Assembly: GCF_910592395.1 (NCBI RefSeq)
Contig: NC_088309.1
Coordinates: 20,710,599 to 20,774,598 of the forward strand
Direction: 5' to 3'
Length of the DNA: 64,000 bases
Source of the DNA: Lineus longissimus
Lineage: Eukaryota; Nemertea; Pilidiophora; Heteronemertea; Lineidae
This document shows, in pieces, positions 1 to 11,781 of the stretch. The translations under genes were made by a program, and so were the position numbers. Within the stretch, counting starts at the first letter, position 1; every line of letters begins with the position of its first letter. The notes below the pieces were generated by a model. The model ran no database searches. It saw nothing but the letters and a program-made list of their open reading frames with translations, and was not told the origin of the DNA.

Positions 1-724
1 AGCGTTATCCTAAACTACCTAAGGGTTTTCAATGGAAATGAATAGTACTGCCGAATATACCTGCCGTTCTTTGTTTTGGTTTAATGCAAAGTAGTTCATC
101 TGTAGTATGAATGTGTCTGTGTGCGGTTCTGCAAGCCGTGAGTGTGATTGTTGCAGGTTGTATGTCTTTGTGTGTTGTCTGCGAACATTTTTCTTCTTTT
201 AATCAGATGGTTACTGCTATTAATGCATTACTTTTGACTAGTTACTAAGGCACTTGATGTTTGGATGGTTGGCCACCGTGTTCACTAAAGTGAGAGTTTT
301 GCCAAACACATACTACCTATGTGTAGGCATTCTTCTTCGTGTGCCATTTAGTCTTCACCGTGGTATACGGCATTGTTACATTACATTGTTTTTTGAGCAT
401 TTTCTAGCATTTTTTATTAATCAGTAGTGTGTTGCATTTTTGCATCGACCGATGCAATCGCTGTAATTTTGGATTCTTTTGCTACATTTTGCCGTATATT
501 GTTAACTGTTTTCCCTTGCGTGTGGCCGGGGCTGTCACACGCTGGGGAGGGGGGTGATGTATGATATCTCGTTGTATTACGCGCCGTAAAGTGGCGCCAT
601 CTAGATCTCGTTTGTAAACACAGTTGGAAATGATTAAAATGGCCGAGTCGTGTTTGTAACTCCGTTTTCCTCGTTAAGTCCATAAACCTGGAGGGCAGCA
701 CAGCTCGAGACGAAATATTGTGCA
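1..724 (+). mobile_element. 3' end of an LTR retroelement, second copy of the 17798-21369 element
   Basis: Positions 1-724 match 20646-21369 collinearly at a constant offset of 20645, with only a few substitutions. The segment contains the last ~13 codons of the element's proline-rich ORF (stop near 41), a ~500-bp non-coding tail, a purine-rich tract at 544-557 and a complete 3' LTR (558-724). The body of this copy lies upstream of the window. The LTR is followed by AATAT (725-729) and then the first base of repeat unit 1, exactly the target context seen for the complete copy. Confidence 0.85.
558..724 (+). repeat. 3' LTR (167 bp, TG...CA) of the left retroelement copy
   Basis: The repeat begins TGTATGATATC directly after the purine-rich tract and ends TTGTGCA. 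The same sequence recurs at 17798-17954 and 21203-21369. The terminal TG/CA dinucleotides and the preceding polypurine tract are standard LTR hallmarks. Confidence 0.85.
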
Positions 725-729
725 AATAT

Positions 730-905
730 TTCACGGATGAAGTCGAGAGCGGACATGTGCGAGATATGCCACTACCTCATCTGACGTATAAAGTCGGTGA
801 GACAGCCGGCATGCGCGATATACATGACTCCAAGTTTGCCAGCAGTGCCTCATCTGACGGATGAAGCCGAGAGCGGGCATGCTCAAGATATAACTGTGAC
901 TCGGG
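730..905. repeat. Degenerate ~60-bp direct repeats at the unit start
   Basis: A motif of the form GGATGAAGTCGAGAGCGG followed by CATG, CGA and ATAT recurs three times, each time near a CTCATCTGACG word. It is repeated at the start of units 2, 3 and 4. Units 2 and 3 differ in how many bases of the second copy they keep. Function unknown. Confidence 0.6.
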
Positions 906-1189
906 CATCCGGTGTGATGGACTCCATTATTAATGTCATCGTCGTCCTACGCCGCCGAAAATGCGTCTTTTGCGTCTATTATTGGACAACATGATGAACA
1001 TCGTGTTTCGTCTCTAACCTAATAGGGGCCTACTTTTGACTTTTCTGAATATGACCGACAACATTCTGGGGATCAGCTGCGCAGAACAAACAAGAGGATG
1101 AGTACTCTACGTTCCAATACTGCTGCAGTTCCATTACAGAAGCACGGACGGTCCACCAAACAATGACTGTACAAGTTGTCTCCTCGACT

Positions 1190-1335
1190 CTTAAATCTCC
1201 GTCTTTTGGTGTTTCCATACAGACTATGCCTTTCATTTTCAATTAAAGGCGAACAATAGAAAAACGTGGCAAACCGTATTTCGGCGTTCCTGAACGATGA
1301 GAGGGTAAAACACTCTGAAACATTACACGAGCATT
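1190..1335. mobile_element. MITE-like segment present in each unit
   Basis: The segment runs from ttggtgtttccatacag to gaacgatgagagg...acattacac. It resembles both ends of the extra insertion in unit 4 (21455-21626) and a fragment at 54062-54110. Related copies sit at the corresponding place in units 2, 3 and 4. It looks like an old dispersed non-autonomous element; its class is not determinable by eye. Confidence 0.4.
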
Positions 1336-2498
1336 TTTAGTATCTGCGTGTTCACACTCTTGCCATCCCGCAAACAATCTAATTTGTGGCAAATAAAGAC
1401 TTTAAGCTTAATCAATAGCAAGCTACGCAACATACCAAAGCTGGTTTGACGTGAATCGACTGAAATGGATATTGGGACAAAAAGGTTGTTGTCAATCTCA
1501 CCATAACCATCACTATCAGTCTAGCATGGTTTGTTCGAATCTTCCCCCTCTGTATGGAAACAGACAATGAAACACAACACCGCTTTATTTCAAAGCCGAT
1601 TTCACCATCCTTTATTCTACATTTTGAGATATTCTTTTATGTTTTTATAATTCAATTGAAGAGAATGCGTTTGACTGAATATAACTGTTGAAAAGTATTG
1701 TTTGAGTGGCGACCTATGCTGAACCCTGTTTGAACTTTGAATATTTGACTGAATAATTTTTGTACATGCCAGTGTTTGAATACGGAATATGTATCTAAAC
1801 CCATTTTATTTGAGCACTTTGTAGCTAAATGCCTTTTATTTGGCGCACTCTTAATTGAGACTTAATTTTATATGTGCATGTATACGTTGTCACATTCGCA
1901 TTCCTCATCCGCCGGCTTATGTACGACATGAAGCGATAGCCCTCGCAGCTATACGAAGTATCGGCAGCTGTGCGATTCGAATGGCAATGGCCATCGTCCG
2001 GGATATCAGCCACAATAATCTTCCACATCCGCATACACAATGTCATGTTTATATCACTAGTCGCCAGTTACAGTCGCCCCTAAACCACCCAATGCCTACG
2101 AAACAAACGGTCCGATGGGACAGCTGATAAATGAACCGCCGTTATAGGGCAATAAACGCTAGTATGGACGAATTGCATGGAGGAAGGTACCTGCGGACAG
2201 TTCCTCGGTTCATTTCGTGGCATTCTCAGTGGCATTACTTGGAATATCATAGATTGCAAGAACAAAATTGCCATTTAGAGTTTCGACCTCAGATGTGCAC
2301 CATCTAGAAATCTATATGCTCCGAGTCGTGACTTTACGCCAATTCTGGAGCCATGGAAACCTACAAGTATACCCATAGTGATATGTGAAATAAACGCTGG
2401 GAAGTGTCGTTAAAATTGGTTTAAATTTGGCCTTTCAGTATTGTTTCTCCAGCATATATACTAACAAACACACTTAATTACAAGCAAGACAAAGTGAT

Positions 2499-2504
2499 TT
2501 TATT
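2499..2504 (-). terminator. Poly(A) signal AATAAA of the six-cysteine peptide gene, unit 1
   Basis: TTTATT on the plus strand is AATAAA on the minus strand, about 33 nt beyond the stop codon at 2537. The site is conserved in units 2 (8192-8197) and 3 (13824-13829). Confidence 0.6.
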
Positions 2505-2536
2505 CTACGACCCTCGCATAAAAATTGCGGCTATAT

Positions 2537-2785
2537 TTAACCCTTCCAGTGATCCATGAGAGGTTTACACTGTTCTTTGTAGAAGGTATTCTCGTATTCA
2601 CAACATTCTTTGTAGATTGTCTTGTCTTTATTCTTCTGTTCAAATACCTCCCCGCAGCTTATGCAGTTATCATGGCGCGTTTTGTCCAACTTGCATGCTG
2701 CTTCTGTTACGATATATCCAGCATGGATTCTGGAGGTGGACAGCAAGATCACTGCGAGGGAAAGGACTTGTAGGAATTGGCTCAT
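2537..2785 (-). CDS. Secreted six-cysteine peptide precursor (82 aa), copy 1
   Basis: The 82-residue product starts MSQFLQVLSLAVILL, a typical signal peptide ending near IHA at residue 22. A ~60-residue mature chain follows with six cysteines spaced C-x9-C-x2-C-x16-CC-x10-C. I start at the second in-frame ATG because a good splice acceptor (ctccatttcag, exon from 2792) lies 6 bases before it; an ATG nine codons upstream would fall across that acceptor. An AATAAA follows the stop, so this looks like the terminal exon of a small gene with a 5' non-coding exon elsewhere. The CxxC and final C-x10-C spacing recalls eclosion-hormone-like neuropeptides, but the CC pair and long loops differ. Function is unknown. 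Confidence 0.65.
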   Translation of the reverse strand: MSQFLQVLSLAVILLSTSRIHAGYIVTEAACKLDKTRHDNCISCGEVFEQKNKDKTIYKECCEYENTFYKEQCKPLMDHWKG

Positions 2786-5391
2786 TTTCTTGCTGAAATG
2801 GAGAAATGACATCAGTCATTCGCCACTTGAAAATTTCTTCTCTCAAATTTGTAGACCTGTACATGAAGTCGTTTAGAACATACAACCAATTAAGTTTGGC
2901 CAATCAACAAAAAAACAACAACAATTGATTGGACGGTTCGTGACCGGAAAACGGCGACGAAATGCCCTTGTACATTGAAAATACTTTTTGAACAATACAT
3001 TGATGTCATTGCGCACAGTATGTGTCGCTCCTTAAACTTACAAATACACAGCAAGTAGCAAGAATGAATAAAGACCATATTCTGAAAAATCAGTTAAATC
3101 TTATAATATTAATATTAATTCTTGCGAGACCAATGGACGCCCGGTAAACATAGACCTTCTTCAAGGTGCTTCAGAGAGAAAAGCCAAATATCGCTGACCC
3201 ATAAGTAGATGTATTAGACTATTCTCCTGGGGCACAGTGTAGAAACAATGAATTGACGTCCTGCGATATTGCATGAAACTGATGTTGTTTTGTCCAAAAA
3301 GAAGGTGAAATTCTCGAAAGCATTCTTGTATTCCAAACTCGGGCCGCACTCTTTTTTCAAAATAATGACACCAGTATTTTTAGTACCTCTCCAAAATACT
3401 GGAACTGGTAAGCGAAATACAAGGTTTACGCCATGTGTATTGCCACCTAAGACTGTAGTCTATCACAGTCCGTTCGATAAGTTCCATCCCTACCTTTTAT
3501 TGAAGTCCCAGTTTCACCGACGGAGCGTTTCAAAATTGCGCTCTTTCCGAAATGTATGTTGACCTCTCAATATCCTCGCTTGTGTATAGGAAGTTGAAGA
3601 CATGAATTGTACAGTTGAATCAATATTGTAATGAGATCGCTTGAATACACAGTACCATCGACTATAATTGACTTGACAAATATGCTGAAGAGTGTCTGAA
3701 CTTCCCGGCATCTGTATATGAAGTAAACCGCTTGGCTAATCGTGGTCACCATTCGCTGCGTGGGAATATCACCTGGGTGTTTCTCATTGTCAGTGGTTCT
3801 TGAAAAAACCATGTGAACATAATCATGAACTATAGGGAAAACCAGCCAATCAATTTTATATAGGCCTACATATTCAATCTTCGTTGTACGTCTCCTCAGT
3901 TGTGAAATAATATTTAGTGGTAAAAGAATGTTAAAGAGGTGCTATCACGTTGCAGACAAAAGAATATAACTAGGGTAAGTAACTATATACATATAGCTTG
4001 ACGTCAGACGGAATCTTCGATGGCGCTCTGATTTAGATTATTTGTTACTGATAGTACATGCTGAATGATGGTGTTATCTCATGGGATGAAACAAAAGTTG
4101 AGTACTGTGCGTCAGTCTGGTGTCCTCGAAATTTCCCCAGATTTGCCATTGAGAACCGCTTCCCGACTCAAGATTTCACATGGCGTTCAAAACTCTCCAC
4201 CTCATAAGCCTTTCAATACAGGTTTCCTTTAAACAAGATCGCCGTCCTCATTGGTATTCAGCTGGTAATTTTCTCATTGTCAGTGTTTCAAAAAAGCTTA
4301 ATGAACGAAGGATCTGCGGAAAATAGCTGATCTCATACACATGTGCATGTAATATCATAAATATAATGATCTTCTTCTGATGTGAAGATCAAGCTTTACG
4401 GTTCCGGGAGTAATCAAAACCATTAACTCCAACGCTCCCCGCGTAAAAGGTATTCAGCCGGTGATTTTCCAATAGTCACTGTTTCGAAAAAATCTTAGCA
4501 AACAGATGAGCAATGGGAAAACCAGCTATTTCCTACATGTATTTACCGTAATATCTGAGGCACGTTTTCCGAAAAAGAAAGTACATTGTTGAGACAATGC
4601 TTTTAAAATTCGTTCTTTATAGTCACCGTGAACATGTTTATATTCAGAACGTGAAACATTGCGTTCTGCAGCGCTACTGAATGATATCGACAATGACTAG
4701 TCAGCCAAGGATACTAGAAATAGGAGTTGTCGGCACATGTACTTCTAGCTATCATCGCTAGTTTCTACCATGCCAGTTTATCCCAGTCCTCATGCGGAAG
4801 AGAAAGTAGCAACGGTAGCAAGATTTTCCAATAGCTCGCCGGACCGGGACCGTTGCATAGGTTTGGACATGACAAGTTGATTTGATCTTAATAAATGACT
4901 GACCTCCATAAAAGATAAAGTCAGTTTATAATGCTTCAATAGTCTCAGTCATCTGTTGTGATACATGTAGGATTACGCTGAGTCAAACACTCCCCCGTTT
5001 TCATCTTGAAGAGCATTGCAGTGCCTTTCCGATGTCGTGAGGCAAATCTTGAAATGTTCGAAAAACAAACAGCAAATTAGGGATAGACATTTTACTATGA
5101 TTGCAAAATTCGTCCTATCTATGCACGACGCGTGATGCTTACCCCGCTTGGACCTCTCTATGAGATTTCAATGAACCCTCCCAGACATTGGTTCTGCTCG
5201 CCGCCATTTTGAAACTGTGCACGCATGCACACTTCATCCGATCCTGAGACGAAAAAAGCAGCACGCTGATTGGTCTTGAGACCAAATATCATTTACCTGT
5301 TGGCGCAATGAAAAGGTGACCCTGTCGTCCCGTGGCTGCGGAATTCCTCTTCTGGCGTACATGAATGATTTGCATGAATCATGAGTAATTT

Positions 5392-5707
5392 TTTTAACCG
5401 CAAAGTGAATTTACCACTTTTGTACTCCCGGAGACCCAAGACTTTGAAATATTTAAAGGCAAAATCTGAAGAAAAGAAAGTGGAAGATGAACCAATCACC
5501 CCGTTGTAGTTTGTCGAGTGGCTTCTACCAGACGACGATGATGAAAACGTTGATTTTTTGGGAAATATGTTTGTACTGAAGTATCATCCTAACAATATCA
5601 GGCCATTTCACTCGGAAACATGCGTAAGGAGGAGTCGTGTTGTGGACCCTGTGGACCCTGTTTGCACTTTCGTTTGCCTGTCCCTTTTTTGTTTTAATAG
5701 GAAAATA
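5392..5707 (+). pseudogene. Coding-like relic, plus strand, unit 1
   Basis: One frame reads as plausible protein (NRKVNLPLLYSRRPKTLKYL..., then an acidic DDDDENVDF stretch) but contains an in-frame TAG after ITPL. The same TAG occurs in unit 3 (16843). Unit 1 has a 9-bp tandem duplication (gtggaccct), and unit 2 has lost about 60 bp here. No family recognised. It may be a dead exon or transposon fragment, or chance. Confidence 0.2.
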
Positions 5708-5858
5708 ACACGTCATGCACTTTCTGTAAAGGTCTCTAGAACTGCGACCAAATCGGAGGCCTCCATCAGTTAAACGAAAGGCTTTCTAGACATTCTCGAT
5801 TTTCCTCGGGACACATCGTGTAGGGATGACCCCGTATTTCGGCGGCCTGCCAACCTAC

Positions 5859-6149
5859 CTTCACATTTAAGTCGATAATATGAGAGTGCAGAATCAGGGA
5901 GAAGGCCTTTTTTGGTCGTTGTAACTTCTGTATATTTGCTCACGTAACAACTATGACTACCGCCATCTTTAGGGCTCTCTTTTTCTGCAGAGTAATCGAC
6001 ACTGAGACAGGAAAACGATGTCTCTTCTACACACCATCGAAGGCAGGCCTGCTCGTCCAAATACCCAGACCACTTCTCATTGTTTTCGAATAGATAGTAG
6101 CCTCCAAACTTAACGAAACTAGCTTGATCCCTTTGGCAGATGAAATGTC
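5859..6149 (-). CDS. PAN/apple-domain exon, unit 1 (partial gene)
   Basis: A 291-nt exon bounded by a T-rich acceptor (tttttttattaaag) and donor GAAG|gtaggt, phase 1 at both ends. It encodes ~97 residues with six cysteines. The pattern ACLRWC...FSCLSVDY...SCYVSKY...YYRLKCE is typical of PAN/apple modules, which mediate protein or carbohydrate binding in secreted and membrane proteins. Phase 1-1 is the usual setting for a shuffled extracellular module. I cannot identify the flanking exons. It may belong to a separate gene or to the same minus-strand gene as the six-cysteine exon of a neighbouring unit. Confidence 0.65.
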
Positions 6150-8229
6150 CTTTAATAAAAAAAGTAACGTGAATTTGTGACTTGTTAGTCCGCATCCATG
6201 ACACGACACGGTGCTATATTCTGATAGACTGGCGCGGCATCAATTTCAGCCGTGCACGATACATGACGTATACATTTTTACCTGATTTACCTGCCACGAG
6301 TATGATGTATTCTGCGAAAACAAGTATGTACCATTCCCTTAACATGATGCTATTCCACAATAATACGAGGAGCTTTTAAAAATGTCCAAGTTAGTTACGA
6401 GCATGAAATAATATCAATATTTCACGGATGAAGTCGAGCGGACATGCGCGAGATATGCCACTACCTCATCTGACGGATAAAGTCGGTGAGAGAGGGCATG
6501 CGTATGCGCGATATACAAGACTCCAAGTTTGCCAGTGCCTCATCTGACGGATGAAGCCGAGAGCGGGCATGCTCAAGATATAACTGTGACTCGGGCATCC
6601 GGTGTGATGGGCTCCATTATTAATGTCATCGTCGTCCTACGCCGCCGAAAATGTGTCTTTTGCGTCTATTATTGGACAACATGATGAACATCGTGTTTCG
6701 TCTCTACCTAATACTTTTAACTTTTCTGAATATGACAGACAACATTCTGGGGATCAGCTGCGCAGAACAAACAAGAGGATGAGTACACGACGTTCCAATA
6801 CTGCTGCAGTTCCATTACAGAAGCAGGGACGGTCCACCAAACAATGACTGTACAAGTTGTCTCCTCGACTCTTAAATCTCCGTCTTTTGGTGTTTCCATA
6901 CAGGCTATGCCTTTCATTTTCAATTAAAGGCGAACTATAGAAAAACGTGGCAAACCGTATTTCGGCGTTCCCGAACGATGAGAGGGTAAAACACTCTAAA
7001 ACATTACACGAGCATTTTTAGTATCTGCGTGTTCACACTCTTGCCATCCCGCAAACAATCTAATTTGTGGCAAATAAAGACTTTAAGCTTAATCAATAGC
7101 AAGCTACGTAACATACCAAAGCTGGCTTGACGTGAATCGACTGAAATGGATATTGGGACAAAAAGGTTGTTGTCAATCTCACCATAACCATCACTATCAG
7201 TCTAGCATGTTTTGTTCGAATCTTCCCCCTCTGTATGGAAACAGACAATGAAACACAACACCGCTTTATTTCGAGGCCGATTTCACCATCCTTTATTCTA
7301 CATTTTGAGATATTCTTTTATGTTTTTATAATTCAATTGAAGAGAATGCGTTTGACTGAATATAACTGTTGAAAAGTATTGTTTGAGTGGCGACCTATGC
7401 TGAACCCTGTTTGAACTTTGAATATTTGACTGAATAATTTTTGTACATGCCAGTGTTTTAATGCGGAATAGGTATCTAAACCAATTTATTTGAGCACTTT
7501 GTAGCTAAATGCCTTTTACTTGGCGCACTCTTAATTGAGACTTAATTTTATATGTGCATGTATACGTTGTCACATTCGCATTCCTCATCCGCCGACTGAT
7601 GTACGACATGAAGCGATAGCCCTCGCAGCTATACGATGTATCGGCAGCTGTGCGATTCGAATGGCCATGGCCATCGTCCTGGATATCAGCCACATCCGCA
7701 TACACAATGTCATGTTTATATCACTAGTCGCCAGTTACAGTCGCCCCTAAACCACCCAATGCCTACGAAACAAACGGTCCGATGGGACAGCTGATAAATG
7801 AACCGCCGTTATAGGGCAATAAACGCTAGTATGGACGAATTGCATGGAGGAAGGTACCTGCGGACAGTTCCTCCGTCCGTTTCGTGGCATTCTCAGTGGC
7901 AATAATTGGAATATCATAGATTGCAAGAACAAAATTGCCATCTAGAGTTTCGACCTCAGATGTGCACCATCTAGAAATCTATATGCTCCGAGTCGTGACT
8001 GTACGCCAATTCTGGAGCCGTTGCATTGGCAGACGGGGCAATCAGTTGAAACCTTGCATGTATACCCATAGTGATATGTGAAATAAACGCTGGGAAGTGT
8101 CGTTAAAATTGGTTTAAATTTGGCCTTTCAGTATTGTTTCTCCAGCATATATACTAACAAACACACTTAATTACAAGCAAGACAAAGTGATTTTATTCTA
8201 CGACCCTCGCATAAAAATTGCGGCTATAT

Positions 8230-8478
8230 TTAACCCTTCCAGTGATCCATGAGAGGTTTACACTGTTCTTTGTAGAAGGTATTCTCGTATTCACAACATT
8301 CTTTGTAGATTGTCTTGTCTTTATTCTTCTGTTCAAATACCTCCCCGCAGCTTATGCAGTTATCATGGCGCGTTTTGTCCAACTTGCATGCTGCTTCTGT
8401 TACGATATATCCAGCATGGATTCTGGAGGTGGACAGCAAGATCACTGCGAGGGAAAGGACTTGTAGGAATTGGCTCAT
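8230..8478 (-). CDS. Secreted six-cysteine peptide precursor (82 aa), copy 2
   Basis: Residue-for-residue identical to copy 1 in unit 1: signal peptide to about residue 22, then six cysteines with C-x9-C-x2-C-x16-CC-x10-C spacing. The upstream acceptor ctccatttcag and the downstream AATAAA (8192-8197) are also conserved. Perfect protein identity fits recent duplication or homogenisation. Confidence 0.65.
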   Translation of the reverse strand: MSQFLQVLSLAVILLSTSRIHAGYIVTEAACKLDKTRHDNCISCGEVFEQKNKDKTIYKECCEYENTFYKEQCKPLMDHWKG

Positions 8479-11400
8479 TTTCTTGCTGAAATGGAGAAAT
8501 GACATCAGTCATTCGCCACTTGAAAATTTCTTCTCTCAAATTTGTAGACCTGTACATGAAGTCGTTTAGAACATACAACCAATTAAGTTTGGCCAATCAA
8601 CAACAACAAAAAATTGATTGGACGGTTCGTGACCGGAAAACGGCGACGAAATGACATCGCGCACTGCCCTTGTACATTGAAAATACTTTTTGAACAATAC
8701 ATTGATGTCATTGCGCACAGTATGTGTCGCTCCTTAAACTTACAAATACACAGCAAGTAGCAAGAATGAATAAAGACCATATTCTGAAAAATCAGTTAAA
8801 TCTTATAATATTAATATTAATTCTTGCGAGACCAATGGACGCCCGGTAAACATAGACCTTCTACGAGGTGCTTCAGAGAGAAAATCCAAATATCGCTGAC
8901 CCATAAATAGATGTATTAGACTATTCTCCTGTGGCACAGTGTAGAAACAATGAATTGACGTCCTGCGATATTGCATGAAACTGGTGTTGTTTTGTCCAAA
9001 AAGAAGGTGAAATTCTCGAAAGCATCCTTGTATTCCAAACTCGGGCCGCACTCTTTTTCAAAATAATGACACCAGTATTTTTAGTACCTCTCCAAAATAC
9101 TGGAACTGGTAAGCGAAATACAAGGCTTACGCCATGTGTATTGCCACCTGAGACTGTAGTCTATCACAGCCCGTTCGATACGTTCCATCCCTACCTTTTA
9201 TTGAAGTCCCAGTTTCACCGACGGAGCGTTTCAAAATTGCGCTCTTTCCGAAATGTATGTTGACCTCTCAATATCCTCGCTTGTGTATAGGAAGTTGAAG
9301 ACATGAATTGTACAGTTGAATCAATATTGTAATGAGATCGCTTGAATACACAGTACCATCGACTATAATTGACTTGACAAATATGCTGAAGAGTGTCTGA
9401 ACTTCCCGGCATCTGTATATGAAGTAAACCGCTTGGCTAATCGTGGTCACCATTCGCTGCGTGGGAATATCACCTGGGTGTTTCTCATTGTCAGTGGTTC
9501 TTGAAAAAACCATGTGAACATAATTATGAACTAGGGAAAACCAGCCAATCTATTTTATATAGGCCTACATATTCAATCTTCGTTGTACGTCTCCTCAGTT
9601 GTGAAATAATATTTAGTGGTAAAAGAATGTTAAAGAGGTGCTATCTCGATGCAGACAAAAGAATATAACTAGGGTAAGTAACTACATACATATAGCTTGA
9701 CGTCAGACGGAATCTTCGATGGCGCTCTGATTTAGATTATTTGTTACTGATAGTACATGCTGAATGATGGTGTTATCTCATGGGATGAAATAAAAGTTGA
9801 GTACTGTGCGTCAGTCTGGTGTCCTCGAAATTTCCCCAGATTTGCGATTGAGAACCGCTTCCCGACTCAAGATTTCACATGGCGTTCAAAACTCTCCACC
9901 TCATAAGCCTTTCAATACAGGTTTCCTTTAAACAAGATCGCCGTCTCATCGGCTATTCAGCTGGTAAGTGTTTCAAAAAAGCTAAATGAACGAAGGATCT
10001 GCGGAAAATAGCTGATCTCATACACATGTACATGTAATATCATATAATATAATCATCTTCTTCTTCAGTGAAGATTAAGCTTTACGGTTCCGGGAGTAAT
10101 CAAAACCATTAACTCCAACGCTCCCCGCATAAAAGGTATTCAGCCGGTGATTTTCCAATAGTCACTGTTTCGAAAAAATCTTAGCAAACAGATGAGCAAT
10201 GGGAAAACCAGCTATTTCCTACATGTATTTACCGTAATATCTGAGGCACGTTTTCCGAAAAAGAAAGTACATTGTTGAGACAATGCTTTTAAAATTCGTT
10301 CTTTATAGTCACCGTGAACATGTTTATATTCAGAACGTGAAACATTGCGTTCTGCAGCGCTACTGAATGATATCGACAGTAACTAGTCAGCCAATTAAGG
10401 ATACTAGAAATAGGAGTTGTCGCCACATGTACTTCTAGCTATCATCGCTAGTTTCTACTATGCCAGTTTGTCCCAGCCCCATGCGTAAGAGAAAGTAGCA
10501 ACGGTAGCAAGATTTTCCAATAGCTCGCCGGACCGGGACCGTTGCATAGGTTTGGACATGACAAGTTGATTTGATCTTAATAAATGACTGACCTCCATGA
10601 AAGATAAAGTCAGTTTATAATGCTTCAATAGTCTCAGTCATCTGTTGTGATACATGTAGGATTACGCTGAGTCAAACACTCCCCCGTTTTCATCTTAAAG
10701 AGCATTGCAGTGCCTTTCCGATGTCGTGAGGCAAATCTTGAAATGTTCGAAAAACAAACAGCAAATTAGGGATAGACATTTTACTATGATTGCAAAATTC
10801 GTCCTCTCTATGTATAGGCCGTGATGCTTACCCCGCTTGGACCATTCTATGAGATTTCAATGAACCCTCCCAGACATTGGTTCTGCTCGCCGCCATTTTG
10901 AAACTGTGCACGCATGCACACTTCATCCGATCCTGAGACGAAAAAAACAGCACGCTGATTGGTCTTGAGACCAAATATCATTTACCTGTTGGCGCAATGA
11001 AAAGGTGACCCTGTCGTCCCGTGGCTGCGGAATTCCTCTTCTGGCGTACATGAATGATTTGCATGAATCATGAGTAATTTTTTTAACCGCAAAGTGAATT
11101 TACCACTTTTGTACTCCCGGAGACCCAAGACTTTGAAATATTTAAAGGCAAAATCTGAAGAAAAGAAAGTGGAAGATGAACCAATCACCCCGTTGTAGTT
11201 TGTCGAGTGGCTTCTACCAGACGACCAGGCCATTTCACTCGGAAACATGCGCAAGGAGGAGTCGTGTTGTGGACCCTGTTTGCAAGAGGGCTCGCCCACT
11301 TTCGTTTGCCTGTCCCTTTTTTGTTTTAATTGGAAAATAACACGTCATGCACTTTCTGTAAAGGTCTCTAGAACTGCGACCAAATCGGAGGCCTCCATCA

Positions 11401-11490
11401 GTTAAACGAAAGGCTTTCTAGACATTATCGATTTTCCTCGGGACACATCGTGTAGGGATGACCCCGTATTTCGGCGGTCGGCCAACCTAC

Positions 11491-11781
11491 CTTCACATTT
11501 AAGTCGATAATATGAGAGTGCAGAATCAGGGAGAAGGCCTTTTTTGGTCGTTGTAACTTCTGTATATTTGCTCACGTAACAACTATGACTACCGCCATCT
11601 TTAGGGCTCTCTTTTTCTGCAGAGTAATCGACACTGAGACAGGAAAACGATGTCTCTTCTACACACCATCGAAGGCAGGCCTGCTCGTCCAAATACCCAG
11701 ACCACTTCTCATTGTTTTCGAATAGATAGTAGCCTCCAAACTTAACGAAACTAGCTTGATCCCTTTGGCAGATGAAATGTC
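11491..11781 (-). CDS. PAN/apple-domain exon, unit 2 (partial gene)
   Basis: Same 291-nt phase 1-1 exon as in unit 1, with all six cysteines retained and the same acceptor and GAAG|gtaggt donor. Within the exon the predicted protein is the same as unit 1. Neighbouring exons are not recognised. Confidence 0.65.

Larger units (their letters stand above)
730..6420. repeat. Tandem repeat unit 1 (5.69 kb)
   Basis: First of three full tandem copies of a ~5.65 kb unit starting ttcacggatgaag and ending ...aatatcaatat. Copies are highly similar along their whole length, with small indels and scattered substitutions. Features inside the unit: a short degenerate repeat at its start, a MITE-like segment near 1190-1335, a minus-strand six-cysteine peptide gene (2537-2785), a plus-strand coding-like relic near 5390-5700 and a minus-strand PAN exon (5859-6149). 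I recognise nothing else coding; the intervening kilobases could be introns of the minus-strand gene or genes. Confidence 0.9.

Noticed and set aside
2525-2876. Plus-strand ORFs overlapping the six-cysteine gene, repeated in each unit
   Set aside because: They are shadows of the minus-strand gene; they lack a signal peptide in a sensible frame, splice sites or a poly(A) signal.
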